From NCBI GenBank assembly GCA_040879985.1, contig JBBDJH010000018.1:1-64000 (forward strand): a stretch of DNA of 64,000 nucleotides, in the 5' to 3' direction. Below are positions 39,169 to 48,053 of the stretch, one piece after another. Within the stretch, counting starts at the first letter, position 1; every line of letters starts with the position of its first letter. The notes under the pieces were generated by a model. It was not told the DNA's origin. It worked only from the letters and a program-made list of their open reading frames with translations, and searched no databases. Made by a program: the position numbers and the translations under genes. The stretch comes from VRUE01 sp040879985 (GTDB taxonomy: Bacteria; Actinomycetota; Thermoleophilia; Solirubrobacterales; 70-9).

Positions 39169-40340
39169 GGCGCCGCCTGCTCGCCGCGCTGCTCGGCGCG
39201 GCCCTGCTCGCGGCGGCGCCTGCCTCCGCCGCCGAGCCGCCGCGGCTCGAAGCGCGCGCCTGGGCCCTGATCGACGCCCGCTCGGGCGACGTCCTCGCCT
39301 CCCACGCGGGCTCGCGGCGCCTGCCGATCGCCAGCACGACGAAGTTGATGACCGCCTACGTCGCCCGGCGCGAGCTGCCGCTCGACAGGCTGGTCAGGGC
39401 CGCCCCCTATGCGGCGATCTACGGCGAGTCGCTGCTCGAACTGCGGCCCGGCGAGCCGGTCAGCGTGCGCGACCTGCTCAACGGCCTGATCCTCAGCAGC
39501 GGCAACGACGCCGCCTATGCCCTGGCCCTGGCCGTGGCCGGCTCGGAAGCGGCCTTCGTGCGCCAGATGAACCTGCGGGCGGCGGCGCTGGGCCTGGCCG
39601 ACACCCACTACGCCAACCCGATCGGCCTCGACCAGGCGGGCAACTACTCGAGCGCGCTCGACCTGACCGCGCTGGCGCGACGCCTGCTGCGCGACCCGAC
39701 GATGGCCGCGATCGCCGCCTCGCGCGGCGCCGTGCTGCATAGCCTGCGGCCGCCGCGGCGGATCGAGACGATCAACGACCTCCTGCTCGCGGAGCCCTGG
39801 GCGAGCGGGGTCAAGACCGGCCACACCCTCGATGCCGGCTACGTCCTCGTCGGCTCCGGCCGTCGCAACGGGGCCGAGCTGATCTCCGCCGTGCTCGGCA
39901 CCGCGAGTGAGGCCGCGCGCGACGGTGAGACCGCCCGGCTGCTCGAGTACGGCTTCTCCAGGTACCGCAAGCGGGTGCCGGTCCGGGCCGGGCAGTCGCT
40001 CGCCGAGCCGTCGATCCGCTATGCCGGCGGCGAGCTGCCGCTGCGCGCCACGCGCACCGTCGCCGTCGGCCTGCGCCGCGGCCAGCGGCCCACCGTCCGC
40101 GTCAGGGCGCCCGAGCAGGTCGAGGGGCCGCTGCGCCGCGGCGCCGTGCTCGGCCGCGCGCTGGTCTTCGTCGACGGCCTGCGCGCGGCTGCGGTGCCGC
40201 TGCGGGCGGGCCGCGCCGTGCCCGCGGCGACCCGGTTGGAGCGGCTGCGCAGCTTCGTCGCCGACAACGCGCTCTGGCTCGTTTTGGCCCTGTCGGCCAT
40301 ACTGGTCGCAGCGACTGTACGGAGGCGCCAAAGGCGATGA
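39165..40340 (+). CDS. dacA: D-alanyl-D-alanine carboxypeptidase (PBP5/DacA type)
   Basis: The S11 serine carboxypeptidase removes the terminal D-Ala from peptidoglycan stems. The 391-residue protein has a signal peptide (LLAALLGAALLAAAPASAA), then the SxxK motif STTK at 57-60, SGN at 112-114 and KTG at 217-219. A C-terminal membrane anchor (LWLVLALSAILVAATV) follows. The start is GTG 39165, overlapping the LysM gene by 4 bp. Both neighbours suggest a cell-wall operon. Confidence 0.95.
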   Translation: MRRRLLAALLGAALLAAAPASAAEPPRLEARAWALIDARSGDVLASHAGSRRLPIASTTKLMTAYVARRELPLDRLVRAAPYAAIYGESLLELRPGEPVSVRDLLNGLILSSGNDAAYALALAVAGSEAAFVRQMNLRAAALGLADTHYANPIGLDQAGNYSSALDLTALARRLLRDPTMAAIAASRGAVLHSLRPPRRIETINDLLLAEPWASGVKTGHTLDAGYVLVGSGRRNGAELISAVLGTASEAARDGETARLLEYGFSRYRKRVPVRAGQSLAEPSIRYAGGELPLRATRTVAVGLRRGQRPTVRVRAPEQVEGPLRRGAVLGRALVFVDGLRAAAVPLRAGRAVPAATRLERLRSFVADNALWLVLALSAILVAATVRRRQRR

Positions 40341-41293
40341 TTCTCACCGTAACCCTCAACGCCGCGATCGACCGCACGGTCGCGGTGCCCAATTTCCGCC
40401 TCGGCCGCCGTCACCGCGCGGTCGAGAGCCGCACGGTCGCCGGCGGCAAGGGGATCAACGTCGCCCGCGCCCTGCGCCTGCTGGGCCGGCCGGTGATCGC
40501 CGCCGGCTTCGCCGGCGGGCCGACCGGCAACCGCGTGCTGGAGCAGCTGCGCAACGAGGCAATCCTCACCGACTTCACCTGGATCGCCGGCGAGACGCGG
40601 ATCAACATGGCCGTGGTCGACCCGACCTCCGGCGAGCAGACCGAGATCAACGAGCGCGGCCCGGCGGTCAGTCCGGAGGAGGTCGAGCGCCTGGTCGAGC
40701 GGCTGCGCTACCTCGCCGACGGGGCGAAGATCTGCGTGATCGCCGGCACGCTGCCGCCCGGCGCCGCGCCCGACCTCTACGCACGCCTGATCGGCGACCT
40801 GCGCGAGAGCGGCGTCACCTCGATCCTCGACGCCGAGGGCGAGCCGATGCTGGCCGGCCTGCGCGCCGGCGCCTCGGTCGTCACCCCCAACGAGCGCGAG
40901 GCCGAGGAGCTGGTCGGCCAGGAGTTCGCCGACCGCGAGGACTTCGTCCACGGGCTCTCCGAGCTGGTCCGCCTCGGCGCCGGCGAGGCGGCGATCACGC
41001 GGCCCGACGGCTGCGTCGCCGTGGTCGGCCGGGGCGCCGAGCGGCGCCTGCTCGAGGTCCGCACCAAGCCGCTCGAGCCGGTTTCCACGGTCGGCTCCGG
41101 CGACGCCTTCCTGGCCGGTTACGCCGCCGGCCTCTACGACGGCCGCGAGCCGGCCGACTGCCTCGCCTACGGCGTCGCCTGCGGCGCCGAGTCGACCCAG
41201 CACTTCGGCGCCGGCACCGTCGACCGCCGCCGGGTCGAGCGCCTGCTCGCCGAGGTCGAGGTGCGCGATCTGGAGGTCCCCGCGGAAGTGTAG
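40337..41293 (+). CDS. 1-phosphofructokinase family sugar kinase (PfkB)
   Basis: The 318-residue PfkB-family kinase has the N-terminal ILTVTLNAAIDRT and VAGGKGINVARAL motifs and the C-terminal active-site VSTVGSGDAFLAGYAAG with the catalytic Asp. The N-terminal pattern TVTLNAAIDRTV is that of the 1-phosphofructokinase/tagatose-6-phosphate kinase group. No fru PTS genes are adjacent, so the substrate is uncertain. It overlaps dacA by 4 bp. Confidence 0.9.
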   Translation: MILTVTLNAAIDRTVAVPNFRLGRRHRAVESRTVAGGKGINVARALRLLGRPVIAAGFAGGPTGNRVLEQLRNEAILTDFTWIAGETRINMAVVDPTSGEQTEINERGPAVSPEEVERLVERLRYLADGAKICVIAGTLPPGAAPDLYARLIGDLRESGVTSILDAEGEPMLAGLRAGASVVTPNEREAEELVGQEFADREDFVHGLSELVRLGAGEAAITRPDGCVAVVGRGAERRLLEVRTKPLEPVSTVGSGDAFLAGYAAGLYDGREPADCLAYGVACGAESTQHFGAGTVDRRRVERLLAEVEVRDLEVPAEV

Positions 41294-41332
41294 GCTGGCT
41301 GTTCAAGGCCACCACTTCTCTGGAGGATCGAT

Positions 41333-42538
41333 TTGGAGATCGATATCGGTCGAGGCAAGAAGGGGCGGCGCGCCTACGGTTTCGATGACATCGCGATCGT
41401 TCCGTCGCGCCGCACCCGCGATCCCGACGACATAGACATCAGCTGGGACCTCGGTCCCTACCGCTTCGAGCTGCCGCTCGTCGCCTCGGCGATGGACGGC
41501 GTGGTCAGTCCCGACACCGCCGTCCTGGTCAACGAGCTGGGCGGTCTCGGCGTGCTCAACCTCGAGGGGGTCTGGACCCGCTTCGAGAACGCCGAGGAGC
41601 AGCTCGAGAGGGTCGCCGCCGCGCCCAAGCACGAGGCGACCCGGATCATGCAGGAGATCTACACCGAGCCGGTCAAGCCGGAGCTGATCGGGCAGCGGAT
41701 CGCCGAGATCAAGCAGCGCGGCGCCGTCGCCTGCGGCTCGCTGACCCCGCAGAAGGTCCGCGACAACTACGAGATCGCGGTCGAGGCCGGGATCGACATC
41801 CTCGTCATCCAGGGCACCGTGATCTCCGCCGAACACGTCTCGACCTCGGTCGAGCCGCTCAACCTGAAGGAGTTCATTGCCGAAGTGCCGGTGCCGACCG
41901 TGGTCGGCGGCTGCGCCTCCTACTCGACCGGCCTGCACCTGATGCGGACCGGAGCCGTCGGCGTCCTCGTCGGGGTCGGCCCGGGCGCCGCCTGCACGAC
42001 CCGCGGCGTGCTCGGCATCGGCGTGCCGCAGGCGACCGCGATCGCCGACGTCGCCGCCGCCCGCGCCCAGCACATGCTGGAGACCGGCGAGTACGTCAAC
42101 GTGATCGCCGACGGCGGCATGCGCACCGGCGGCGACGTCTCCAAGGCGATCGCCGTCGGCGCCGACGCGGTGATGGTCGGCTCGCCGCTGGCCCGCGCCA
42201 AGGAGGCGCCGGGTCGCGGCTTCCACTGGGGGATGGCGACCTTCCATCCCTCGCTGCCGCGCGGCACCCGCGTCTCGACCAAGCAGGACGGGACGATGGA
42301 GGAAATCCTGCTCGGCCCGGCCCAGGAGAACGACGGCACGTTCAACCTGATGGGGGCGCTGAAAACCTCGATGGCGACGACCGGCTACGAGGACATCCGC
42401 TCCTTCCAGCGGGCCGAGGTGATGGTCGCCCCGGCGCTGATGAGCGAGGGCAAGAAGCTGCAGAACGAGCAGTCGGTGGGGATGGGCTCCAACGGTCGCG
42501 CGGCGGTATCGGCCGGTGTTGGAGTCGCCGACGACTGA
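41333..42538 (+). CDS. guaB3: GuaB3-family IMP dehydrogenase-related protein
   Basis: The 401-residue protein has the IMPDH/GMPR barrel (FELPLVASAMDGVVSP) with the catalytic Cys loop GPGAACTTRGVLGIGVPQ and DGGMRTGGDVSKAIAVGADAVM, but no CBS pair, as in the actinobacterial GuaB3 family. GuaB3 proteins of cyanobacteria have been reported to act as GMP reductases; which reaction this one performs is open. The start is TTG 41333, after a TGGAGG ribosome site. Its end overlaps guaA by 23 bp. Confidence 0.93.
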   Translation: MEIDIGRGKKGRRAYGFDDIAIVPSRRTRDPDDIDISWDLGPYRFELPLVASAMDGVVSPDTAVLVNELGGLGVLNLEGVWTRFENAEEQLERVAAAPKHEATRIMQEIYTEPVKPELIGQRIAEIKQRGAVACGSLTPQKVRDNYEIAVEAGIDILVIQGTVISAEHVSTSVEPLNLKEFIAEVPVPTVVGGCASYSTGLHLMRTGAVGVLVGVGPGAACTTRGVLGIGVPQATAIADVAAARAQHMLETGEYVNVIADGGMRTGGDVSKAIAVGADAVMVGSPLARAKEAPGRGFHWGMATFHPSLPRGTRVSTKQDGTMEEILLGPAQENDGTFNLMGALKTSMATTGYEDIRSFQRAEVMVAPALMSEGKKLQNEQSVGMGSNGRAAVSAGVGVADD

Positions 42539-44102
42539 GGCCGGCGCTCCCACGGCGCCGGCCCAGACCTCCGAGGAGGTGCTCGTCCTCGACTTCGGCG
42601 GGCAGTACTCGCAGCTGATCGCGCGGCGGATCCGCGAATGCGGCGTTTTCGCCGAGCTGCTGCCGGCGACCGCTTCGCCCGAGGCGATCCGCGAGCGGGC
42701 GCCCAAGGCGCTGGTGCTCTCGGGCGGGCCGGCCTCCGTCTACGAGCCCGGAGCGCCCGCCTTCCCCACCGAGCTGCTCGAGCTGGAGATCCCGATGCTG
42801 GGCATCTGCTACGGCATGCAGGCGATGGTCCAGGCGCTGGGCGGGAAGGTCGAAGCGGCCGAGTCGGGCGAGTTCGGACGGGCCGATCTGACCCTGCGCA
42901 ACCACGGCGGCCGCCTGCTGGGCGGGCTGCCGGAGGAGCAGAGCTGCTGGATGAGCCACCGCGACGCGGTCTTCGAGCCGCCGCCGGGCTTCGCGGCGCT
43001 GGCCTCGACCCCGGCCTCGCCGGTCGCCGCCTGCGAGGCGCCCGAGCGCGGCCTCTACGGGATCCAGTTCCACCCCGAGGTCGTCCACACCCCCTACGGG
43101 ACGGAGGTCCTGACCCGCTTCCTGCGCGAGATCGCCGCCTGCGAGGAGCAGTGGTCGGCGCAGTCGGTGATCGCCGAGCAGGTCGATGCGATCCGCGCCC
43201 AGGTCGGCGCGGGCCGGGTGATCTGCGGCCTCTCCGGAGGGGTCGACTCGTCGGTTGCGGCGCTGCTCGTCCACAGGGCGATCGGGGCGCAGCTGACATG
43301 CGTCTTCGTCGATCACGGGCTGATGCGCCTGAACGAGGCCGAACAGGTCGTCGCGGCCTTCGAGCAGTTCGGCATCCCGCTGGTCCACGTCGAGGCCGAG
43401 CAGCGCTTCCTCTCGCGCCTCGCCGGGGTCGACGAGCCCGAGCGCAAGCGCAAGATCATCGGCGAGGAGTTCATCCGCGTCTTCGAGGAGGAGGCGGCGA
43501 AGCTCGAGGACGCCGCCTTCCTGGTCCAGGGCACGCTCTATTCCGACGTGATCGAGTCGGGCGGCAGCGACGCCGCCGCGACGATCAAGTCGCACCACAA
43601 CGTCGGCGGCCTGCCCGAGGACCTCGAGTTCGAGCTGGTCGAGCCGCTGCGGATGCTGTTCAAGGACGAGGTGCGCGCGGTCGGCGCCGAGCTCGGCCTG
43701 CCCGAGCGGATGGTCTGGCGCCAGCCGTTCCCGGGGCCCGGCTTGGGGATCCGCATCGTCGGCGGCGAGGTCAACAGGGAGCGGCTCGACATCCTGCGCG
43801 CCGCCGACGCGATCCTGCAGGAAGAGATCCGCGCCGCCGAGCTCTACCGCCAGCTCTGGCAATCCTTCTGCGTGCTGCCGGTCGTGCGCTCGGTCGGCGT
43901 GCAGGGCGACGGGCGCACCTACGCCTACCCGATCGTGATCCGCGCCGTCACCTCCGACGACGCGATGACCGCCGACTGGGCCCGCCTGCCCTACGACCTG
44001 CTCGAGCGGGTCTCGAACCGGATCATCAACGAGATCGAGGACGTCAACCGCGTCGCGCTCGACATCTCCTCGAAGCCGCCGGCGACGATCGAGTGGGAGT
44101 GA
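42516..44102 (+). CDS. guaA: GMP synthase (glutamine-hydrolysing)
   Basis: GuaA converts XMP to GMP. The 528-residue protein has a class I glutamine amidotransferase domain (GICYGMQ nucleophile Cys; FHPEV His; LDFGGQYSQLIARRIRE), then the ATP pyrophosphatase P-loop LSGGVDSSVAALL and the C-terminal dimerisation domain ending NEIEDVNRVALDISSKPPATIEWE. The start is TTG 42516, within guaB3, so the two purine genes are coupled. Confidence 0.97.
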   Translation: MLESPTTEAGAPTAPAQTSEEVLVLDFGGQYSQLIARRIRECGVFAELLPATASPEAIRERAPKALVLSGGPASVYEPGAPAFPTELLELEIPMLGICYGMQAMVQALGGKVEAAESGEFGRADLTLRNHGGRLLGGLPEEQSCWMSHRDAVFEPPPGFAALASTPASPVAACEAPERGLYGIQFHPEVVHTPYGTEVLTRFLREIAACEEQWSAQSVIAEQVDAIRAQVGAGRVICGLSGGVDSSVAALLVHRAIGAQLTCVFVDHGLMRLNEAEQVVAAFEQFGIPLVHVEAEQRFLSRLAGVDEPERKRKIIGEEFIRVFEEEAAKLEDAAFLVQGTLYSDVIESGGSDAAATIKSHHNVGGLPEDLEFELVEPLRMLFKDEVRAVGAELGLPERMVWRQPFPGPGLGIRIVGGEVNRERLDILRAADAILQEEIRAAELYRQLWQSFCVLPVVRSVGVQGDGRTYAYPIVIRAVTSDDAMTADWARLPYDLLERVSNRIINEIEDVNRVALDISSKPPATIEWE

Positions 44103-44139
44103 CGGCGGGCAGGCCCGACGGCCGCCGCGAGGCGCCGGC

Positions 44140-45126
44140 TCAGCTGTAGCTGTCCCAGATCTTGAGCAGCCGCAGCGGGTCGATCGGGCTGCCGCCCTCA
44201 TACCAGCCGGGCGCCGTCCAGAGCTCAAAGTGCAGGTGGCAGGCGGTCGAGGAGCCGGTGCTGCCGACGGCGCCGATCGGCTCGCCGGTGCGGACCGCCA
44301 TCCCCGCCTTCAGCGGCGATGGCTGGAGCAGGTGCATGTAGGCGGTGTCGTAGCCGGTCCCCTTGCCGTCGATGACGATGTAGTTGCCGGCGGCGCTCTG
44401 GTAGCCCGAGTAGCGGACGCGGCCGCCGCGGGCGGCCACCAGCGGGGTCCCGCACTTGGCCATCACGTCGTGGCCCTGGTGCGAGTGGCCGCTCCGACCG
44501 GCGCCGAAGCGGGCGCCCGAGCTGCCGTAGTCGTGGGGCCCGAGGACCGGGAAGGCGTATCCGTAGAGGGCGAAGCTGAGGCTGAGCGGCTCGGCGGCCG
44601 CCGAGGCGGCGCGGCGTCCGGGCCGGCGGACCGAGCGCTGCAGGGTCTGCCTGGCGACCCGGCCGCCGGACTGCGGCACGATCCGGAACGAGTAGCGGCC
44701 GTTGCGGGCCGGCTTGCCGCCGCCCGCCGTTCCGTCCCAGCGGATGCTGTCGGGCGTATCGGGGGCGACGTCGTTGCGGAAGAAGCTCCGCATCACTTCG
44801 CCGTTATCGGCGACGACGTCGATGCGCAGGTCGTTCGACGGCTGGTCGCTGCCGATTTCGTAACGCAGGCGGGGGCTGCGGACGCCGTAGTAGAACGACT
44901 TGCGGGGCCAGGTCTTGGCCGCGACCAGGCGCAGCGCCCCGGCCGTCGGGGCGGGGTCGGGGGAGCCGCTGCGGCTGGGCGGCGACGGGGGGCTGCCGCT
45001 CGGCGTCGGGGCGCCGCCGGTCAGCGCCGCGGCGGGCGCCGCGAAGCAGGCCAGGAAGGCAGTGATCGCGACTATCGATATCGATCCGCCAAGCCAAGGC
45101 CCGGCGCCGGCTCTGCTGCGTGCCAC
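44140..45126 (-). CDS. M23 (LytM-type) metallopeptidase, secreted or anchored
   Basis: The 328-residue protein has an N-terminal hydrophobic segment (SIVAITAFLACFAAPAAAL), a Pro/Ser-rich linker, a central beta-rich region (NDLRIDVVADNGEVMRS, which resembles FlgD-like/Ig-like folds), and a C-terminal M23 domain with HSHQGHD and HLHFELW, the zinc ligands. It probably cuts peptidoglycan cross-bridges or acts as an amidase activator. GTG 45126. Divergent from rplM with 253 bp between. Confidence 0.92.
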   Translation of the reverse strand: MARSRAGAGPWLGGSISIVAITAFLACFAAPAAALTGGAPTPSGSPPSPPSRSGSPDPAPTAGALRLVAAKTWPRKSFYYGVRSPRLRYEIGSDQPSNDLRIDVVADNGEVMRSFFRNDVAPDTPDSIRWDGTAGGGKPARNGRYSFRIVPQSGGRVARQTLQRSVRRPGRRAASAAAEPLSLSFALYGYAFPVLGPHDYGSSGARFGAGRSGHSHQGHDVMAKCGTPLVAARGGRVRYSGYQSAAGNYIVIDGKGTGYDTAYMHLLQPSPLKAGMAVRTGEPIGAVGSTGSSTACHLHFELWTAPGWYEGGSPIDPLRLLKIWDSYS

Positions 45127-45379
45127 GTGCCCCCTCTTTCGTTCGCCTGCGGAGTTAGCTGTCGGGCTCGCGCTGAAAGAGATGCGCTACGGATCGATCT
45201 TCGTCCGATTCGCCCCTGGGACCTGCAAGAGTCCCTGCGGTTCCTCCGCTCCCGTCCGCGGTGCGGCCGGGATTCGGCTATTGCCGGGCGGCAGTATAGA
45301 GAGCACCCCGGCAGCACGGGGACCCGGCTCGGCGGCTATCATCCCGGAGCCGCTGGGGCCTCCCCGCGGCTTTTCTCTG

Positions 45380-45811
45380 ATGAAGACCTACGTCGCAACC
45401 GCAAACGACCGCCAGCGAGACTGGCTGATCGTCGACGCCGAGGGCCAGACCCTGGGCCGTTTGGCGACGCGGATAGCCGACGCCCTGCGCGGCAAGCGCA
45501 AGCCCGAGTACACGCCGCACGTCGATACCGGCGACTTCGTCGTCGTCGTCAACGCCGAGAAGATCCGCGTCACCGGGAAAAAGATGGAGCAGAAGCGCTA
45601 CTGGCGCCACAGCGGCTACCCGGGCGGGATCAAGTCCCGCAGCCTGGCCGAGATGCTCGACCGTCGCCCCGAGGAGGTGATCCGCAAGGCGGTGAAGGGG
45701 ATGCTCCCCCGCAACCGCCTCGCCCGCAAGCAGCTGACCAAGCTCAAGGTCTACGCCGGGCCGGATCATCCGCACGTGGCGCAGAAACCACAGCCGATGG
45801 AGACCAAGTGA
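45380..45811 (+). CDS. rplM: 50S ribosomal protein uL13
   Basis: The 143-residue ribosomal protein L13 has DRQRDWLIVDAEGQTLGRLA, the KPEYTPHVDTGDFVVVVNAEKI block, KRYWRHSGYPGGIK and AVKGMLPRNRLARKQLTKLKVYAGPDHPH. It starts at ATG 45380 and precedes rpsI, the universal pairing. The 253-bp upstream gap (45127-45379) must hold its promoter; a GC-rich inverted region near 45305-45370 may be leader RNA, but I did not define a regulator site. Confidence 0.97.
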   Translation: MKTYVATANDRQRDWLIVDAEGQTLGRLATRIADALRGKRKPEYTPHVDTGDFVVVVNAEKIRVTGKKMEQKRYWRHSGYPGGIKSRSLAEMLDRRPEEVIRKAVKGMLPRNRLARKQLTKLKVYAGPDHPHVAQKPQPMETK

Positions 45812-46545
45812 TGGCCGACGAGCCGCAGCAGAACGACGAGACTTCGGAGGACCGGCAGGAGGCCGCGGAGGAGCAGCCGCAGGAGGAGCAGCAGCCCGAG
45901 GCGGCGGAGACGCCCGCCGAGAAGTCCGAGGTCGAGGACGAGCCGGTCGAGGCACCGAAGCCCGAGAAGAAGAAGGACGCGATTCCCGGCGCCGACCTGG
46001 AGCCGATCGCGGTCGAGCAGGACGAGCGGCCGCTGAGCGCCGAGGAGAAGGCGCGCCTCGAGGCCGAGGCCGAGGAGAAGGCACGGCGCGAAGCGGCGCT
46101 CACCGCCGACTCCGACGACGAGCAGCTCGCCAGCCGGGCGCCGGCCAAGATGGAGAGCGACTCGCGCTACCTGGCGACCGGCAAACGCAAGAACGCGATC
46201 GCCCGTGTGACCCTGCTGCCCGGCAGCGGCAAGATCGTCATCAACGGCCGCCCGATCGAGGAGTTCTTTCCCCGTCCGCTGCACCAGACGACCGCTGTCC
46301 AGCCGCTCGTGATCACCGGCTACGAGAACAGCGTCGACGTGCGGGTCCGTGTCCACGGCGGCGGCATCAGCGGCCAGGCCGGCGCCGTCCGCCACGGCAT
46401 CGCCCGGGCGCTGACCGAGGTCGACTCCGAGCTGCGCGGCGAGCTCAAGCGGCGCGGCTTCCTGACCCGCGACGCGCGCGCCAAGGAGCGCCGCAAGGCC
46501 GGGCTGAAGAAGGCCCGTAAGCGTCCGCAGTTCTCGAAGCGCTGA
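45811..46545 (+). CDS. rpsI: 30S ribosomal protein uS9 with long acidic N-terminal extension
   Basis: The 244-residue protein carries a normal S9 core from about residue 119 (YLATGKRKNAIARV to KARKRPQFSKR at the end), preceded by about 118 residues that are not S9: a very acidic, Glu/Gln/Pro/Ala-rich stretch, with a helical EEKARLEAEAEEKARREAAL segment. S9 is usually about 130 residues. The ATG at 45811 shares one base with the rplM stop, and the frame is open, so the extension is likely translated. It is probably disordered. Confidence 0.92.
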   Translation: MADEPQQNDETSEDRQEAAEEQPQEEQQPEAAETPAEKSEVEDEPVEAPKPEKKKDAIPGADLEPIAVEQDERPLSAEEKARLEAEAEEKARREAALTADSDDEQLASRAPAKMESDSRYLATGKRKNAIARVTLLPGSGKIVINGRPIEEFFPRPLHQTTAVQPLVITGYENSVDVRVRVHGGGISGQAGAVRHGIARALTEVDSELRGELKRRGFLTRDARAKERRKAGLKKARKRPQFSKR

Positions 46546-46674
46546 GGCGGCTGCAAATCTGCGTCTGGGGGTGTCCTCAGTCGTCCGGATCGGGTCACGC
46601 ACTGAAGTGCGCTCCCCTCACCGTCCTCCCTGCGTCCTACCCAGACTTGATTTTCGCTCGCCTCAGCACTTCGA

Positions 46675-48021
46675 ATGACTAAGAGGAAATTCTTCGGGAC
46701 GGATGGTGTTCGGGGCGAGGCTGGGAGGTTTCTGACGGCGGAGTTGGCTCTTTCGCTTGGTCGGGCGGCGACGATCTCGTTGGAGGCGGAGCGGCCGCAG
46801 GTGCTGATCGTGCGCGACACGCGCGAGTCGGGGCCGATGCTGGAAGCGGCGCTCGCCGCGGGAGTGGCCGAGGCCGGCGGCGACGCGCTGCTCGGCGGCG
46901 TCCTGCCGACCCCGGCCGCGGCGCTGCTCGTCCGCAAGCTCGGGCTCGATCTCGCCGCGGTCGTCTCCGCCTCCCACAACCCCTACCGGGACAACGGGAT
47001 CAAGTTCTTCACCGGCAACGGGACGAAGCTCGACGACGGGGCCGAGGCGAGGATCGAGGCGCTGCTCGGCGAGGGTGGTCGAGGTTTGGACCGCATAGCG
47101 GCTCAAACCTCGACCACCCTGCCCGCGCCCGGCCAGGTGCGCGAGCTGAACGGGGGCGAAGCGGACTATCTGCGCGCCCTCGAGGCGGCCTTCCCGCTCG
47201 ACCTCTCCGGGATCAGGGTCGCGCTCGACTGCGCCAACGGCGCCACCCATCGCGTCGCTCCGGCGATCTTCGAGCGGCTCGGCGCCGAGGTCGCGGCGAT
47301 CGCGGTCGAGCCCGATGGCCGCAACATCAACGACGGCTGCGGCTCGACCGATCTCGACAACGTCGCCGCCCACGTCGCCGCCGTCGGCGCGACGATCGGC
47401 TTCGCCTTCGACGGCGACGGCGACCGTGTGCTGGCCGTCGACGGCGGCGGCCGCAGCCACGACGGCGACGAGCTGATCGCCCTGCTGGCGACCGGGATGG
47501 CCGGCCGGGGCGAGCTCGGCGGCGGCGTCGCCGTGACCGTGATGAGCAACTACGGCTTCCACCGGGCGATGGCGGAGGCGGGAATCGAGGTCGCCGTGAC
47601 CAAGGTCGGCGACCGCTACGTGCTCGACGAGCTGCGCGAGCGCGAATGGAGCCTGGGCGGCGAGCAGTCCGGCCACATCATCGAGATGGGCTTTGCCGCG
47701 ACCGGCGACGGCATCGCCGCGGCGCTGATGACGATGCGCGAGCTGGGCGGCCGCGACCTCGCCGCGGTCGCGGCGATGGAGAAGCTGCCGCAGACGCTGG
47801 TCAACGTCGAGGTCGCCGACCGCGAGGCGATCGCCGGCGCGGCGGCGGTCTGGGCGGCGGTCGAGCGCGAGGCCGCCGCACTCGAGGGACGCGGCCGCGT
47901 CCTCCTGCGTCCCTCCGGTACCGAGCCGCTGGTCCGCGTGATGGTCGAGGCGCCGAGCGCCGCGGAGGCCGAGGCGGTCTGCAAGCGCCTCACCGACCTG
48001 GTCCGCCACGAGCTGGCCTGA
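46675..48021 (+). CDS. glmM: Phosphoglucosamine mutase
   Basis: GlmM converts glucosamine-6-phosphate to glucosamine-1-phosphate for UDP-GlcNAc. The 448-residue protein starts KFFGTDGVRGEAG, has the catalytic Ser loop SASHNPYRDNGIKFF, the metal loop FAFDGDGDRVLAVD and the C-terminal phosphate loop RPSGTEPLVRVMVE. An insertion (about residues 133-150, GEGGRGLDRIAAQTSTTLP) is coded by a palindromic DNA element (47072-47120). It precedes glmS; both serve wall precursor synthesis. The start is ATG 46675. Confidence 0.96.
   Translation: MTKRKFFGTDGVRGEAGRFLTAELALSLGRAATISLEAERPQVLIVRDTRESGPMLEAALAAGVAEAGGDALLGGVLPTPAAALLVRKLGLDLAAVVSASHNPYRDNGIKFFTGNGTKLDDGAEARIEALLGEGGRGLDRIAAQTSTTLPAPGQVRELNGGEADYLRALEAAFPLDLSGIRVALDCANGATHRVAPAIFERLGAEVAAIAVEPDGRNINDGCGSTDLDNVAAHVAAVGATIGFAFDGDGDRVLAVDGGGRSHDGDELIALLATGMAGRGELGGGVAVTVMSNYGFHRAMAEAGIEVAVTKVGDRYVLDELREREWSLGGEQSGHIIEMGFAATGDGIAAALMTMRELGGRDLAAVAAMEKLPQTLVNVEVADREAIAGAAAVWAAVEREAAALEGRGRVLLRPSGTEPLVRVMVEAPSAAEAEAVCKRLTDLVRHELA
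47072..47120. repeat. Palindromic element inside glmM
   Basis: The arms AGGGTGGTCGAGGTTT (47072-47087) and AAACCTCGACCACCCT (47105-47120) are perfect reverse complements (16 bp). Between them an inner stem CCGC (47091-47094) / GCGG (47098-47101) forms around ATA. The element is in frame and codes a loop that GlmM proteins generally lack. Confidence 0.8.
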
Positions 48022-48053
48022 GTCGACTCACCGTCTACCCTTGACGGCCTTCT

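Noticed and set aside
45127..45379. Possible L13 leader RNA upstream of rplM
   Set aside because: GC-rich pairing can be drawn, but no known L13 leader motif could be matched by eye.
46546..46674. Inverted sequences between rpsI and glmM (GTCTGGG/CCCAGAC, CGCACT/AGTGCG)
   Set aside because: Short arms far apart; no convincing terminator or element.
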